Shown: positions 35,760-47,859 of the stretch, one piece after another | Position numbering within the stretch: the stretch's first letter is position 1 | Layout of the letters: every line of letters starts with the position of its first letter | Origin: Castanea sativa | Taxonomy: Eukaryota > Streptophyta > Magnoliopsida > Fagales > Fagaceae | DNA: 64,000 nt | Direction: 5' to 3' | Assembly: GCF_040712315.1 (NCBI RefSeq) | Contig: NC_134023.1 | Coordinates: 63,317,257-63,381,256 of the forward strand | Program-made: the position numbers and the translations under genes | The notes under the pieces: generated by a model | The model's input: only the letters and a program-made list of their open reading frames with translations | Databases searched by the model: none | What the model was told of the DNA's origin: nothing

Positions 35760-36516
35760 TGTAGCAAAATACTTGATAATAAGAAGAAAAAGATGCTGTT
35801 TTTATTGCATATAAAACATCCTCGGCTCTCCCGAGAAGGGGTGTTCCTTTCTAAGTATACAAATTTATATTAACTTTAATCCCTATCTAACACTTATATT
35901 CTTTCTTAAACTCACTAGTTCTAGATCCCTTGTGCATGGGAAATCCGTCCCTATTTATACTCATGAAGGTCCCCTCCTCACCATCCATTTGTAGGGAGGA
36001 TATGGTTCGGGTTAAGATATTTTTCACATCCCTTACTTTTTTCCTTCTTTTGAAGTAAGGTGGGGGGAAGGCAGTCTGTTTGACATTGTTCTAGTGTGTC
36101 ATTCAACTATAAATGCGGCACTACTAGTAGTTGGGGAGTATTTAATGCGGAAGGGATATATGCCCCCCCCCCCCCCCCCCATGGTTTTTCTTATCCTCTT
36201 GTTTGTTTTCCTAATCCTCTGTTTCTCTTACTTATGTTTTGGGAGCTAGGTGAGCTAGTATGAGGAGAGATGACTCATTACTTGAGTGTTAATTGTTCTT
36301 TGGGCATCCTTTCGAGGAGTCTTCTTTAGGTGGTAATCCTTGGATTTTTGTGATAACTTGATCCATCCTCCCATTTACTCCGAGCTTTGGATGCGCTATT
36401 GGGGCCCGCCTTGATTTGGACCCACTATGCTTGGCTCGGGCCTTTTAGCTATTTCTTGTTTTGATAGGGCGGTTGGACTTTGACTCATTTGCTATCCTTA
36501 GACTCTACCTCCCACA
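35760..36516 (-). mobile_element. Candidate solo LTR, minus strand
   Basis: Read on the minus strand, this 757 bp block starts TGTGGGAGG and ends GCTACA. It has a TATA-like 'gagtataaatagggacgg' near 35951-35968 and, about 140 bp further on, 'gcaataaaaacagc', a plausible poly-A signal. That is the order expected of U3-R-U5. Its base composition is less AT-rich than the flanks and it contains an 18-base C run (36163-36180 on the plus strand). No partner LTR, no coding region and no clear target duplication were found, so the call is tentative. Confidence 0.38.
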
Positions 36517-36586
36517 ATGGTAAAGAAGTGAGTTCCGATTAACTCAATTATGCATATAATTAATTTTTTATTGTCACTTAAAAAAA
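36517..36586. other. Short spacer between LTR-like block and fold-back element
   Basis: Seventy bases of AT-rich DNA; nothing recognised. Confidence 0.5.
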
Positions 36587-37154
36587 TGGTAAAAATACTA
36601 TTTTGGTCTCTAAGTTTTATTAAAAGTTCATTTTTCACCCATAGACTTTAAAAAGTTCATTTTTTGTCCTTAAACTATTGAAAATTTCATTTTTTGTCCT
36701 TAAACTATTGAAAATATTTTACCTTTTGTCCTTAAATTTTACAAAAAGTTTTTTTTTCCTCCCAACACTGTTGAACAAAGTTCTTTTTCATCCATATATT
36801 TATCTCTAAACTACTAATTTTCTTTTACAAAATTTAAGGATGAAAAAAAGCTTTTTAAAGTTTGAGGACTAAAAACAAATATTTAATAAAGTTTAGAATT
36901 CAAAATAGTATTTTACCCTAAAAAAAAACTCAAATTGAAAATATTTTACCTTTTGTCTTTAAATTTTACCATTTTTTTTTTCTTTTCATCCCAACACTAT
37001 TGAAAAAGTTTTTTTTTTTCATCCCTATTTTTTATCTATTAACTATTAAAAAAACTTTTTACAAAGTTTAAGGATGAAAAAAATTCATTTTTTAAAGTTT
37101 AAGGACAAAAAACAAATATTTAGCAAAGTTTAGAGATCAAAATAACATTTTACT
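36587..37154. mobile_element. Mutator-like fold-back MITE, 568 bp
   Basis: The left end TGGTAAAAATACTATTTTGG pairs with the reverse complement of the right end (AGTAAAATGTTATTTTGATC). The direct flanks CTTAAAAAAA (36577-36586, and from 37155) are consistent with a 9-10 bp target duplication, though low-complexity. The interior has two consecutive head-to-head units, each with 'tttttgtccttaaa...' on the left and 'tttaaggatgaaaaaa' plus 'taaagtttagag' on the right. The first unit closes at about 36917 with 'gtattttaccct'. It looks like a duplicated or nested fold-back MITE. No coding capacity. Confidence 0.6.
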
Positions 37155-39369
37155 CTTAAAAAAAACACTCAAATTGTTTTCTCAACTTAATGCTAAATAA
37201 TAATCATCATAGAATGTTCTTTCTTTTGATTTGAGTGTAAATAATAATCATCATGAAATTGTTGAATGGTAAGATTTAAAAAAAAATGTATTCATAAATG
37301 TAATTAGAAATTAATCTTGTGGGGAAAGAGGAATCTTTTAGTAAACAAGAATGTGCCAAGTCCACCTATGAAGTTGGGTGAGAAATAAACGAAGAAAATG
37401 TGTGGGATAGGACCTGAAAATAGGGGAGAGGAGGACAAATTAAAAGAAGGGCTAGGCTAGGAAACCCATGTGCCTCCCTATGTTCCAAGAAGTGTCTGGC
37501 TTTAATTTATATGGGGAAAACAGTAGCATGAAATGAATCATATGGGTCCTATAGCCATGAAATGAGTCTTTCACAGAGAAAGATATGTGGCTTTCGTGGA
37601 TGTGACTAAGCACTGTTGTTCTTGTCTACTAATTTATACTTCTTGCTTCTTGGTCTGCTTGTTTTTAAATCTTTTAGTATCACTACTTAATCTGTAAAAT
37701 GATTTTCTAGGACATTTTGTTTGTTAATGACAAGTGCGATGGATTTTATCTAATAATATCAGACAAGATCATGGGGTTGATTAAAAAATATCATACTGTA
37801 CTTGTAACAAAAGAAGAAAAATAAATCATTCATACTGATCACACTCTCTCTCTCTCTCTCTCTCTCTTCATACGGGACCTACTTGCACTCACACAAAAAC
37901 AAAATTATGAAGCAAATTTGTAGGACAGAGACTGTGCGTTGTTCAAGCATAAGAGCTCATATTTTGTTAGAAGACAAAAACTAAGTACAATTTCTTGATT
38001 ATTGTTTCTTAATTGAATTCAAACACATGGTTTTTCATATCAATAAATTACAAATAATGTTATTTTAGGTTTAAGTGATAGTTTAATGGTAACAACATTT
38101 TTTGTAGTGCGTCACATTTGTGATTTGAACCTCACCTCTTATTTCCCCATTATCTACTAAATTGAAAAAGAAAATTCTCTCTCTCTCAAAAGACAATAGA
38201 ATTGAATGTAATAATGTTTTTAAATTTAATTACAAACTTAATTTACTACATCTAAAGAATTGTACATAAGTTTTAATTTTTTTTCTATCTGCATTTTTGT
38301 GTTTTTTTGGGTTCCGCACAATAAGTTGGCTGTGATTTAATTAGGATTAATGTTTAGTTAAGTGGAGTGAACTAAATATTGGCAACTTTTATTTCTTAAA
38401 AAATTAGCAGATTAATTCCAAGATTTTATGTCCATCAAATGAAGTTTGTAGAGAAAAGGAATTATGGTTTAAGTTTAGTGATTTATTTTATTTTATATTT
38501 CAGTTTTGTGTAAATCAATTAATATTGCCAATGGTATATTACTGATTAAATCCCTTAGAATATCAAAACTGTTCATACACTTGGCTAGTGTTGCACTAGA
38601 TGCAATAGCTTCGGATGGTTGAGATTAAGGGTTGAAAAAAATAACTTTCAATCTTAACTATTAAATAATAATAAAAAAAAAAGTAAGAAAAAGTTAAAAA
38701 ATGAAAGTAGTAAAAAAATTTTGTGAGAAAAAAATATGGGTAATTAGACCCGGATCCAAATCCCTGAATTGTCAAACTTTCTTCTGTTTTTTTGGGTCTT
38801 GCTAATATAATATTAACTTTTACATGGGCCTGACTTTGCACAATTGTGTTTCAGCATTTCGGCCCATAAAACCAGCCCACATTCTAACCTAGGCCCATAA
38901 AACTAATAAATCTCATTCTCTTTTGCTGAATATATGCTTTGAATATCGAACTGGGATCCACCAGTTTAGCCATGCAACAATAATTGGATTTGAACCACAC
39001 ATGAGAGAAAAAATAGTTATTTAATCTAAAGTCTAAACCATGTCTAGTCTCTTCATTTGGTTAACCAACTGACATTAAGTTTAGCAAAAAAATTGACATT
39101 ACTTTACTATGTGCTCTGTCTCTAGGAATATGTATATATCATAAAATTGACACTTTACATTAAACTATGATAGGGGCAAGATAGTGGGTCTTGTCTATTT
39201 GTCTGCATATTTAGTTGAAGTGGCCCAAGCATGTCTTGGGTCCAGAATTAATTGGTAGCATACTAGCATGTGGATCTTGGCTACACTTTGGGTATATGAT
39301 ATTTTAGATGGGCTGAATTTCAAAATCCTGACCAGCCTGCATGGTTGGTGGGTGCCCTTTTTTTCTTTC
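37155..39369. other. Gene-poor DNA
   Basis: No gene with recognisable motifs. A (CT)n run lies near 37843-37867. 'Ggcccataaaac' occurs twice (38861 and 38891), which resembles promoter site II words, but no gene follows. A weak tRNA-like SINE signature is at about 38065-38150. Confidence 0.5.
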
Positions 39370-39370
39370 A

Positions 39371-39457
<87 letters not shown>
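39370..39457. repeat. Compound microsatellite (TG)n(TA)n(GA)n
   Basis: Three dinucleotide runs in series. The frames that cross it on both strands are repeat translations and are not reported. Confidence 0.95.
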
Positions 39458-39462
<5 letters not shown>

Positions 39463-39849
39463 CTCACAACAAGATTTGGGGGTAGACTAACAGGAGTGGC
39501 TTAATGCATTTAAGGGTCTCAGGCGAAAATTGATTTAAGATTTTTTATATATTTCAATGACTTTTTTTTTTTTTGGAGAAAAAAAAATAATATTACTTAA
39601 ATTTTATTATCTTGTTTTAGATGCAAAATTACTAATTAATCACATAGAGTTTTTTTCTTCTTTAGAAAATCTATAGATAAAAAAATTGACAAAACTTTTT
39701 ACAGCTGTTGTGTAACAATTTGATAGTGGTAAGTAAAAAATGTGATTTTAATGATAAACCTAGATGGAAACTAGTAAAAATTTGCTATCTCAACTGTTGT
39801 GAAAGATATTGTGAAATTATTGCTCTTTATTTTTTGTGAAAAATGTTAT

Positions 39850-39929
39850 ATTCAGTGGTAGGTTCAAATTAGAACCAGTAACAACCTGCCACTTAGGATT
39901 CGTTGTGAAATAAAGTTGTGGACATATTA

Positions 39930-39935
<6 letters not shown>
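39850..39935. mobile_element. Fragment of the hAT-type MITE family
   Basis: 'Agtaacaacctgccacttag', 'gattcgttgtgaaa' and 'gttgtggacatat' match the right half of the MITE at 22749-22941. The left half is absent or replaced by a different sequence ('caactgttgtgaaagatatt'), so this is a truncated or nested copy. Confidence 0.6.
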
Positions 39936-39960
<25 letters not shown>

Positions 39961-42583
39961 TCTTGTTTTATATTTGATAAAAAATTATTTTATTTATTGG
40001 CTAATATTTAAGCTTAATTAATACTATTATAATAAATGAAATTACTATATTGGTTAAAATATGGAGACATTTTTTTACTCGAGGTCTTAGGCGACTGCCT
40101 CATTTGCTTCATAGTAAGGCTGATCTTGTAGACTACACCAATACACCTTCCTCTCACATAGTGTGGATTCTATATACGTGTGAGAGTAAGATGAAATACA
40201 TAAGATGTACTGAATGATTTCATAAGAGATAGGACGTATGCTATATTAGACTAATATAGAAGATGATATATACTTTGATATTAGAGCATCTCCAGTAGTC
40301 TCTCTAAATTTTTGTACTATTTGACCTATTTAGTTGAATGCATAAAATGATGTCCTATTCTATGCTTGGGTGTGTATATGTTCTAACATGTACATCAACC
40401 AACATGACATAAACTACATTATAAATCACCTTATAATTCAAACGGAAAAACCTTCGCGTTGGTTCTTCAGGCAGTTTTGGGGATTGAGAAGTTTGAACTA
40501 AGTAGACATGTAGCATGTTGCAGCAAGGCTCGTCAAACTTATTATGAAATCCAAAATTTTAATCAATTAGGTCATAGTATCAGCAAATAAACACTTAATG
40601 TTTATTCGTGTAAGCAAAGCTTTACTCAAGCTAATTATTGCCATCTGATGCAATACTTTTTTTTTTTGGGGGTAAACTAGGGCCTTTGCAAATTCAATTT
40701 AAGTTGAAATGATTAAAATACGGAGTTTGGAGAGAATATATTATACAATTAATATTTTTTTCTTCTTCTAAATATAATAATAGAGTGTCACAATATTAAA
40801 ATTGTGGCACTACATAAATTCTTAGATTTATAATATTTAATTTGAATCATAAAACCAATCCATACTAAATGGGGAGAATCATTGTCCACTGCTCAAGATA
40901 CTAGCACTAGTTTTTGTCCTTTGCACAACTATTGTTTTGGAACAAATTCGAGTTGTGGGCAATGGTATGCATAGGATTCATAATTTAAAGTTAAATAGAT
41001 GTAATGGTTGGATATAATTATTAAAAATGCAAAATAAAGGTTTGAATAGAAGGCATGTGAAAGCAATTAGTCAATACTCATGGCTTATAATGACGAGGTA
41101 ATCTCCAAATTAATAAAACAAGACATAAAAATACGAAATTATCTAAACAAATTAGGTGAAAAAGTTAATTTTTAGATTAGGTGACTTGTTTTTATTGGTG
41201 TGGAATATCACGTCAGATTTCCTAATCTCATCCTATCATAGTTCTCTTTTTCTTTTTTTAACTGCACAAATGAAACCAACAACTAGCAGAAAAATGTCAT
41301 ATAAACCCACTTGGCAGGAAAACTACTTCACAAATGATTTTTTATTGAACAAATAATGGATGACTCTAAAAAATATATCAGTTTGTAGGAAAAGTCTTCC
41401 TTTGCTATCTTGTACTAAGTCACTTCCCTGCAATAAAAAGGCTGGCCATCTCATTCATTCATCTCATCAAAGAAATAGTTTATAGTAACGTGCCAGCCTA
41501 ACCTACATGCTCATTCAACAATGCGTATAAACCATTCTCCAAATATTCTTTTTATTGAAGCAGACTGATCTAGGGGAAGTTCAAAGGGAAAAAAAAAAAA
41601 AAACATGAACCAATGCATTAGTTTGTAGCATGCCACCCTTTATAATAATATGGGGCTCAAGTTCATCCAAAAAGACTTCTCCAGATAGTCCTTCAACTGA
41701 ACCATACTTACCTATGTCTAATGCATCTATTAATCTATCATCATTGACACATACAAAGCTACTAATATCGAGTGATTGAATTCCTTTATGGAAAAGTCTT
41801 GGGACATTGAACTAGTATGATTATAACCTACCTATGTGTTCGACTGAACTAAGGAAAGTTCTTCTACGCGACTGAGGATTGCAGGTCATGAATGTGTTTA
41901 AAGTTTACAAAACATCTCTTAAGGAGTATATTGTTCTGCATTGACAACTTCCAAACAGGAAGGGAATGGCCAAAAGGGGATGTGAACAGAGGTAGGTTAG
42001 AATGTTTTTAAGCAGCCTGAGCTGTGATTAATTACATTAAAATTTGAATAACAATATACATGGCCAATTCCTAAAACCTCGGGCTAGCTAGCAAACAGAG
42101 AAGACAACATTCTGTTCTGAAGAAAGACATTCATTGAAGAACTCCTATTATTTGCATGCCCATCATTTGATCATCTTTTGCAGCAAACCATCATTTAAGT
42201 TTCCTAGATTCATTGTTAAAAGTGCTCCAAGATTTCAAGTTCATGATCATGCCTCTCATTGTATTTTCATCCATGTTAGACTTGTTTTATGAACATATAT
42301 TTTTGTTGCTCATGGTTACCTTTATAAAAAAGAACAATCATGTCCTAAGGTTATCTTATTTCTATACATCCTCATTTATACACGCCTCATTTACTTAAAG
42401 AGTGTTTGATTGACAAAAGGGGGAACATTGCTGATCTTCTAGCCAAGGACTGAAAGAAATGGAGACTGGAACTTTACAACTAACTGTAATTATTGGCAGT
42501 CATAAAATATAAAATTTCCCACTATATTCCTTTGTGGCCAAGTAGATTACTATGGAAAATTTATTTTAAAATTCCTATAATTA
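39936..42583. other. Gene-poor DNA
   Basis: No gene with recognisable motifs. A Tourist-like left terminus TTA-GAGCATCTCCAGTAG occurs at 40281-40298 without an identifiable right end, suggesting a truncated MITE. The frames at 41156-41356 and 42213-42398 have no recognised domains. Confidence 0.5.
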
Positions 42584-42764
42584 GGGATAACGATAGGGCA
42601 AGACCGGGTCAGATCATGGGTGTCCCACCCTTGTCTTGTAGAGGAGTAATTTTATCCCGCGAGGCCTCACCTCACATTACCCCACCTGGCTCGCAAATAA
42701 TTTAAAAATATTATTATGAAAAATTAATAAAAATCCAATAATAAAGACAAAAAATTAACAATAA

Positions 42765-42818
<54 letters not shown>

Positions 42819-42860
42819 ACTTGCATGGAACCGGTTGGGATGAAATTGCCATCCCTTATT
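42584..42860. mobile_element. Candidate hAT-like MITE containing an (AT)n tract
   Basis: The left 'tagggataacgatagggcaa' and the reverse complement of the right end ('taagggatggcaatttcatc') resemble the TAGGGATGGCAA ends of plant hAT MITEs. GC-rich words ('gaccgggtcag', 'cccacctggctcgc') lie in the arms. The middle holds a (TA)n run at about 42766-42812. No 8 bp target duplication is evident, so decay or misplacement of an end is possible. Confidence 0.4.
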
Positions 42861-43398
42861 GTTATTACTTGATGACGAGCCGAATAGAAGAAATGGCAAT
42901 AAACATGCTGCAGTTCAAATCTAAATGAACCTTGCAAGAGCAGTCAGTTGTAACTATGACGATGATATATTAAACATCTGCTCTGAAGTTTGGCAGCATC
43001 ATTGCAACAACAATATACTATTCTATGAATTTCATTCATTAAACTGAACACATTTTTTCAAGGACTACAAGAAAATTATATTCAGAACATTGATATGCAA
43101 ATTCATCATGACCGAGAGGTATTTATTTACATACTGGGCTTAATACAAAGTATTCAGAGATACTAAAACTAAAAGCTTCATCCTCAAGTATATAATTTTG
43201 TAGAGTTAGCCTTGTATTATGGAAATGAGCATATACATTGACTTACTACTAATCTTTATGAGCACTACATTGGGCTAATAACTAATCTCTGCCATAGAGA
43301 TGTTACATTGAAAGCTAGTATACCAATATGAACTTATGCAGACTGTTACAACGGGGTCAAAGACACATGAAACTTACAAATGATTTCTGTGCTGCTAC
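42861..43398. other. Downstream flank of the bZIP gene
   Basis: Expected to include the 3' UTR of the leftward bZIP transcript. No poly-A site was assigned and no other gene is visible. Confidence 0.5.
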
Positions 43399-44178
43399 TT
43401 ATTTGGCTTGTGATGCTGATGACCCTAAGGTTTCCACTGTTTCCATTGTTTGTCCTTTAGTATTCACCATCTCATTTGTGCTACAATCAATAATTGTGGG
43501 CTGACAGTTTTCTTCCCATGGTACCCTCATTTTCCTGCTTCCATTACCAACACCAGACTGCGATGATGTTCCAGTATTTGGATGAGGGCATGTTAAGTTA
43601 GTCTGACATTGTAGGCCAATTGCCCCATCAGTAGATTGCACCCCACAATCACCTTCTTTATACATGGTAGTACCATTGCACTGCTTTTGGAAGGGGAAAA
43701 TACCCAACTCATGATCAATCTTTCCTCTAAGGTCTAGGAAAAGACTTCTCAATCTCAATACCTCAGCTTCAAGAACTGTTTGCCCTTGTAATTTTCTGAC
43801 CAATTGCTGGTTCAATAGCCGCAATTTCTTGACTTCCTCTTCAAGATAAGCTGTGTGAGCCTTCTTTTTCTCCCTATACTTCCGAACGGCTTCTCTGTTT
43901 CCTGATTGTCTTTTTGGTTTTGAACTAGTTTTCTTTTTATTATTTGGTTGTTCATCTTCTTGAGATGAAAGAACCTGGGTGTGAGAGTGATAACATGTAT
44001 GTGTATGAGCCGCTTCAGGGCCAGGTGGGTTGCAAGTGTGAGTGTGGGTGCAGGTTCTGGTGTTTTTCAAGAGATCATCAAGAAATGAATCAAAGGATGT
44101 TGTAGCCGGAAAATCAATAGACGAATCAGGATTCAATAATTGAACATTATCAGAAAGCTCTACCTCCCCATCATCCAT
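43399..44178 (-). CDS. F-group bZIP transcription factor, bZIP19/23-like zinc-deficiency regulator
   Basis: Single coding exon of 259 residues. The product would bind zinc-deficiency response elements in the nucleus and activate ZIP zinc transporters and nicotianamine synthase genes, as Arabidopsis bZIP19 and bZIP23 do. From the ATG at 44176-44178, the N-terminus MDDGEVELS matches the remembered family start. An in-frame ATG four codons upstream (44190) is possible but weaker by homology. The Cys/His-rich zinc-sensor motif is complete: C43, H45, H47 and C49 with PPGPE, then H58, H60, C62, H64 and H66. The basic region has N94-X7-R102 (NREAVRKYR), and the leucine heptads start at L112, L119 and L126. 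'FPFQKQCNG' follows, as in F-group proteins. The C-terminal third is less conserved. No frameshift is seen. Confidence 0.9.
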   Translation of the reverse strand: MDDGEVELSDNVQLLNPDSSIDFPATTSFDSFLDDLLKNTRTCTHTHTCNPPGPEAAHTHTCYHSHTQVLSSQEDEQPNNKKKTSSKPKRQSGNREAVRKYREKKKAHTAYLEEEVKKLRLLNQQLVRKLQGQTVLEAEVLRLRSLFLDLRGKIDHELGIFPFQKQCNGTTMYKEGDCGVQSTDGAIGLQCQTNLTCPHPNTGTSSQSGVGNGSRKMRVPWEENCQPTIIDCSTNEMVNTKGQTMETVETLGSSASQAK

Positions 44179-44990
44179 GGTTTCTATCATTTCTATAAAT
44201 GAAAATTATCTGCAGTCAAACAACTCCATATCTGCTACATCCAATTAACAGTTTTTAGATAAGATAAGCACTACTATTCCAAAAAAGCAACAATCTTTAT
44301 GCAAAGTCAATCTACTTTATGTAGAATTGAATCAAAACCGCAAAATTTCACTCAAAAGTAAGAAGCCATGACTATATATCACATAATTCAAGAATATATG
44401 CAAAGAAGCACAACCTCAGAACAAAATTTATCGATTACCCACAGCATCAAATGTCATAATCAACAAGAATTCCTACTAAACCCACTTAATTTTCTTGACC
44501 AATAAGCAGGGACAAACCCTAAGCTAAGCTCTAAGTAGAAGGCATAAGTTATGAAAAGCAGCTTTATTTAGCCATTTAAAGAATGCCCATATGGAGATTC
44601 TTCATGAAAAAGATGGAATCAAGAACAGACAAGATTTTTGGCGTTGAAAAATCACTCAACTGCTAAAGAGAATCCAAAGCTTCAAAAGCTGCAAGTGGGA
44701 GCAACAGGATAGAACGTTTTTAAAAGCAGAACTTTTGAGTGAAGAATCTAAGGAAAAGCTTAAAAAAATGGGGTTTTGATCAGATTGTGGAAGCTGCAAA
44801 AGTCAGCAATTTATTTGATAGTTGCATTGAGATTTGTTTACCTGAATTTTGGGCTTGATTGTCTGACCATAATATTTTCGGTTTATCTGTCAGCTAACCT
44901 TGGAAGCAACCTGCATCTCTGAAAGTCTTTTTTATACGTTTTCGCATGTTATAGTAGGCACAAAAGATACAAAAATGTCAACCTGTGGTG
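44179..44990 (-). promoter_or_regulatory. bZIP gene core promoter, leader and 5' UTR intron
   Basis: On the minus strand a TATAAAA (44929-44935) sits upstream of a leader that runs to a donor CAG/GTAAAC (intron start 44841). The matching acceptor ACTGCAG (intron end 44210) is 31 bases before the start codon, giving a 632 bp leader intron. The leader holds two short upstream frames, depending on the exact start site: one of 8 codons near 44910, and one starting ATGGTCAGA near 44871 that closes just after the splice. An ACGTGTC word (plus strand, 44997-45003) lies just upstream. No RTGTCGACAY zinc-deficiency element was seen. Confidence 0.55.
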
Positions 44991-46527
44991 TACATAACGT
45001 GTCAGACTAACCGTTTAGTTGCCTCTTCTGTCCAAACATTGACCTACCACTTGAAAAAATATATATTCAAAAAAGAAACAGTGAAAAGTAATTTAATTAA
45101 TTTTGTCTCTTCACCCTTTTTTTTCAAGTATTATTAGCGTTAGGACCCATAGGTAAGTCTTCCGTCCGGTGCTTTTAAATGGATCGCAGAGTCAGCACAT
45201 GATTATTTTAAGATATAGTAATGTTGTACATGTGTTGACTTTCACGGGCAAACTAAATTCTAAGGCATGACCTTAGCAGCATGCTCACACAAGGCTGCCA
45301 TGACTTTTGCGTGCCCATGAGCCATGCCATAGCCTTCATATCACCCATTGATTTTAATTATGTATTGTTAGTAAAAGGAAGGAGATAATTGTAACTTATA
45401 AGAATAAGAACTTTGATCTACAGACCTAATTCTAATACAATTAAGTTAGTAAATGTTAATGACAAGACTAGATGAGAACCAGTAGAAATGGAATATTACT
45501 TATTTTAATAATTTTACCAAAGAAATGGGCTAAAATGATTTTTATTTTTGGCTAAATAGGTTAAAATGAATTAATTTCCACTAGGATAGCTTTCAGAATT
45601 GCAGAGGCACATGCACATGTTCAACCTCTTTAAACTATCTAGTAAAATTAGGATGTCGGATGCTAATGCAATTTTGGCCAAGTGAATGAGTGATACCTCT
45701 ATCTCTTATGACTTGTGACTTGTGAGTATAGAATATTGGATGAAGTCTTGTTAAGAAAAAAAGAAAAGTGTTATTGTCAAGTATTTAGTTAATAAAGTTT
45801 TTTCTTCTTGTAAAAATAAATGTGAGATTATTTTTTTTTAAAAAAACAATAAATGTGAGATTCAATCCTAGTTAATATTGAGAGGAGGGGAAGAGAGTAT
45901 AAAAGAAGAAGGAAAATTAACTTCTTCTACATCGTCCATAGACCAATGGACCTATGAACTAAAAAAAAAGAAAAAGGATTTGGCTGAATAATGGCAAAAA
46001 ATTGAAAAAGAAAAGAAAAGAAAAGATACATTAGAGGTATTACTATATTCTGCATGATTTACTTGGGCTGTAGAAGTACTTTAAAACTCATAAGTCTGAT
46101 CCATTTTCATTGATTACAATCTAGGCCCAGTGAACCAATAGGTGGACTGGGCCTAATTTATATTTTTATTCAAGACCTGGGCTGTAGTCTGTTGAGCCTG
46201 GTGCCAGTTCAATAAATTATTGGATTCTTTCTATCCTATAAATTCTGGTGCAAAATGTCTTCTACCCAATACTACTTTCCCAAAAATGAAAAAGAAAAAG
46301 CTGTCATATACACTAACATGTAATCAATACCATGTAAAATTGAATTCATCACTGCTAGCTTCTAATAAAAGATAAATTGAGATTCTGTTGTCATCCCTAT
46401 TGCTTGATAAAAGATGGTTATATATATCCAGAAATATTATTTGCATTGTTGAATCTTGGAAGTGAGAGACTCTAGGCCATGACAAGGTGCAACACTACTA
46501 CCATTATACTATCACTAAGCTTTGTAT
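44991..46527. other. Upstream flank of the bZIP gene
   Basis: No gene recognised. A 32 bp perfect-ended hairpin ('aggcccagt' ... 'actgggcct') lies near 46122-46153. Confidence 0.5.
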
Positions 46528-47859
46528 CATAGTTATAAAAACTGTACCAAACCACCGTGAACCAAAGTATTATTCAGAATAGTTTGGTGTAAAATACCGT
46601 ATATGCAATGACTCATTATCAAACTAGGTAAAACGAAAGATTGCACAGGTTAAATCTTTTTAACCTGTGGATAAAACCAAAAATACCAATTGGTCTGCAT
46701 GGAACACAAGCGACCAATATCACAACGATAACACATTAACACCTAATTGATTTTAATCATTAATTATACTAGCCAATGTTCCTGTGTGATGCACGGGTGC
46801 AGTTTTAATTTATTTTAAAATATTTTATAAGAAATTATAATGCTTGAGGAATTAATTTCAATTACATCACATGTTTTTAAAAATAGAGTAAGTATAATTT
46901 GTTAGGATTAATATATAAAAGAATATGAACCTAATGACCATATTTAAATTGTTAAGTTTACTCAAACGAAAATGGCGGCTGTGAAAGCTAAATAAAAAGA
47001 ATGTTGTTCTTTCAAAATAGAAAGATAAATGGCACAATTTTTTTTTTTTGCAACATAGGCTCCTGCTTCATTGATCATTGCCTTAAACACGGTTGAGAAT
47101 TTTAGATATGTAAAAAACTAATCTAAAACGGTGAAACCCATATCTATTTATTTTTAATATCTTCCAGGGAAAAAAATATAACTGAAGTTACAACAAATTT
47201 TGAGAAAATCAGTAATTGTTTAAAATAAATTTATCAACTATTATATTATACTTCATGACAAAATAAAAACACTCAATGCAATAGGTATTAGAAGTGTAAA
47301 TAAACCAAGGTGTTGACAGTAGATTAGTAATCGTACTCCTACCAATTTTTGCATTAAATTTATTAGAATTATTAAACGCTTAGGGTGCAACATATGGATC
47401 AAATCTAATGACAGAAAATTGATATTGACATAAAAACTTCTACAAATGTAATAGTGATCATAAGGGTCCACAATGGAAGTGCATTTGCCCATGGAGGATA
47501 AAAAAAAAGAAATCAATGAAAATGCAGCAATAATAATATTGAAAAAAAAGAAAGAGTCAAAACAAATGACATACAAAGTGAAACAAATAGAATCATATAT
47601 CAAAACCAGCATAGAGTAAATGGAGCAACTGAAACTTTTCTTCTTTGGAAGCATTTTAGAGAGACATAGTATGTTGGGGTATTGGTCTCTTCCCCCCCCC
47701 CCCCCCCCTTAAACTAATCAAATATAACTTGAATTAAATACTATTCATTTTCATTTCATCAGTGTTTAGCGAATCAAAAAGCAAGCCATACCAAACAAAT
47801 GCATGTTGATTCACCTCTCACCTAGAATAGCTTACCTTCCATAGCTTGAACAGATTCAT

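Noticed and set aside
38596..38900. Promoter suggested by paired GGCCCATAAAAC words
   Set aside because: No coding sequence or leader follows on either strand within a sensible distance.
47253..47654. 133-codon minus-strand frame within the 3.6 kb element, considered as a transposase remnant
   Set aside because: It is hydrophobic, Phe/Ile-rich from AT-rich DNA, and shows neither hAT dimerisation nor MULE domain motifs.
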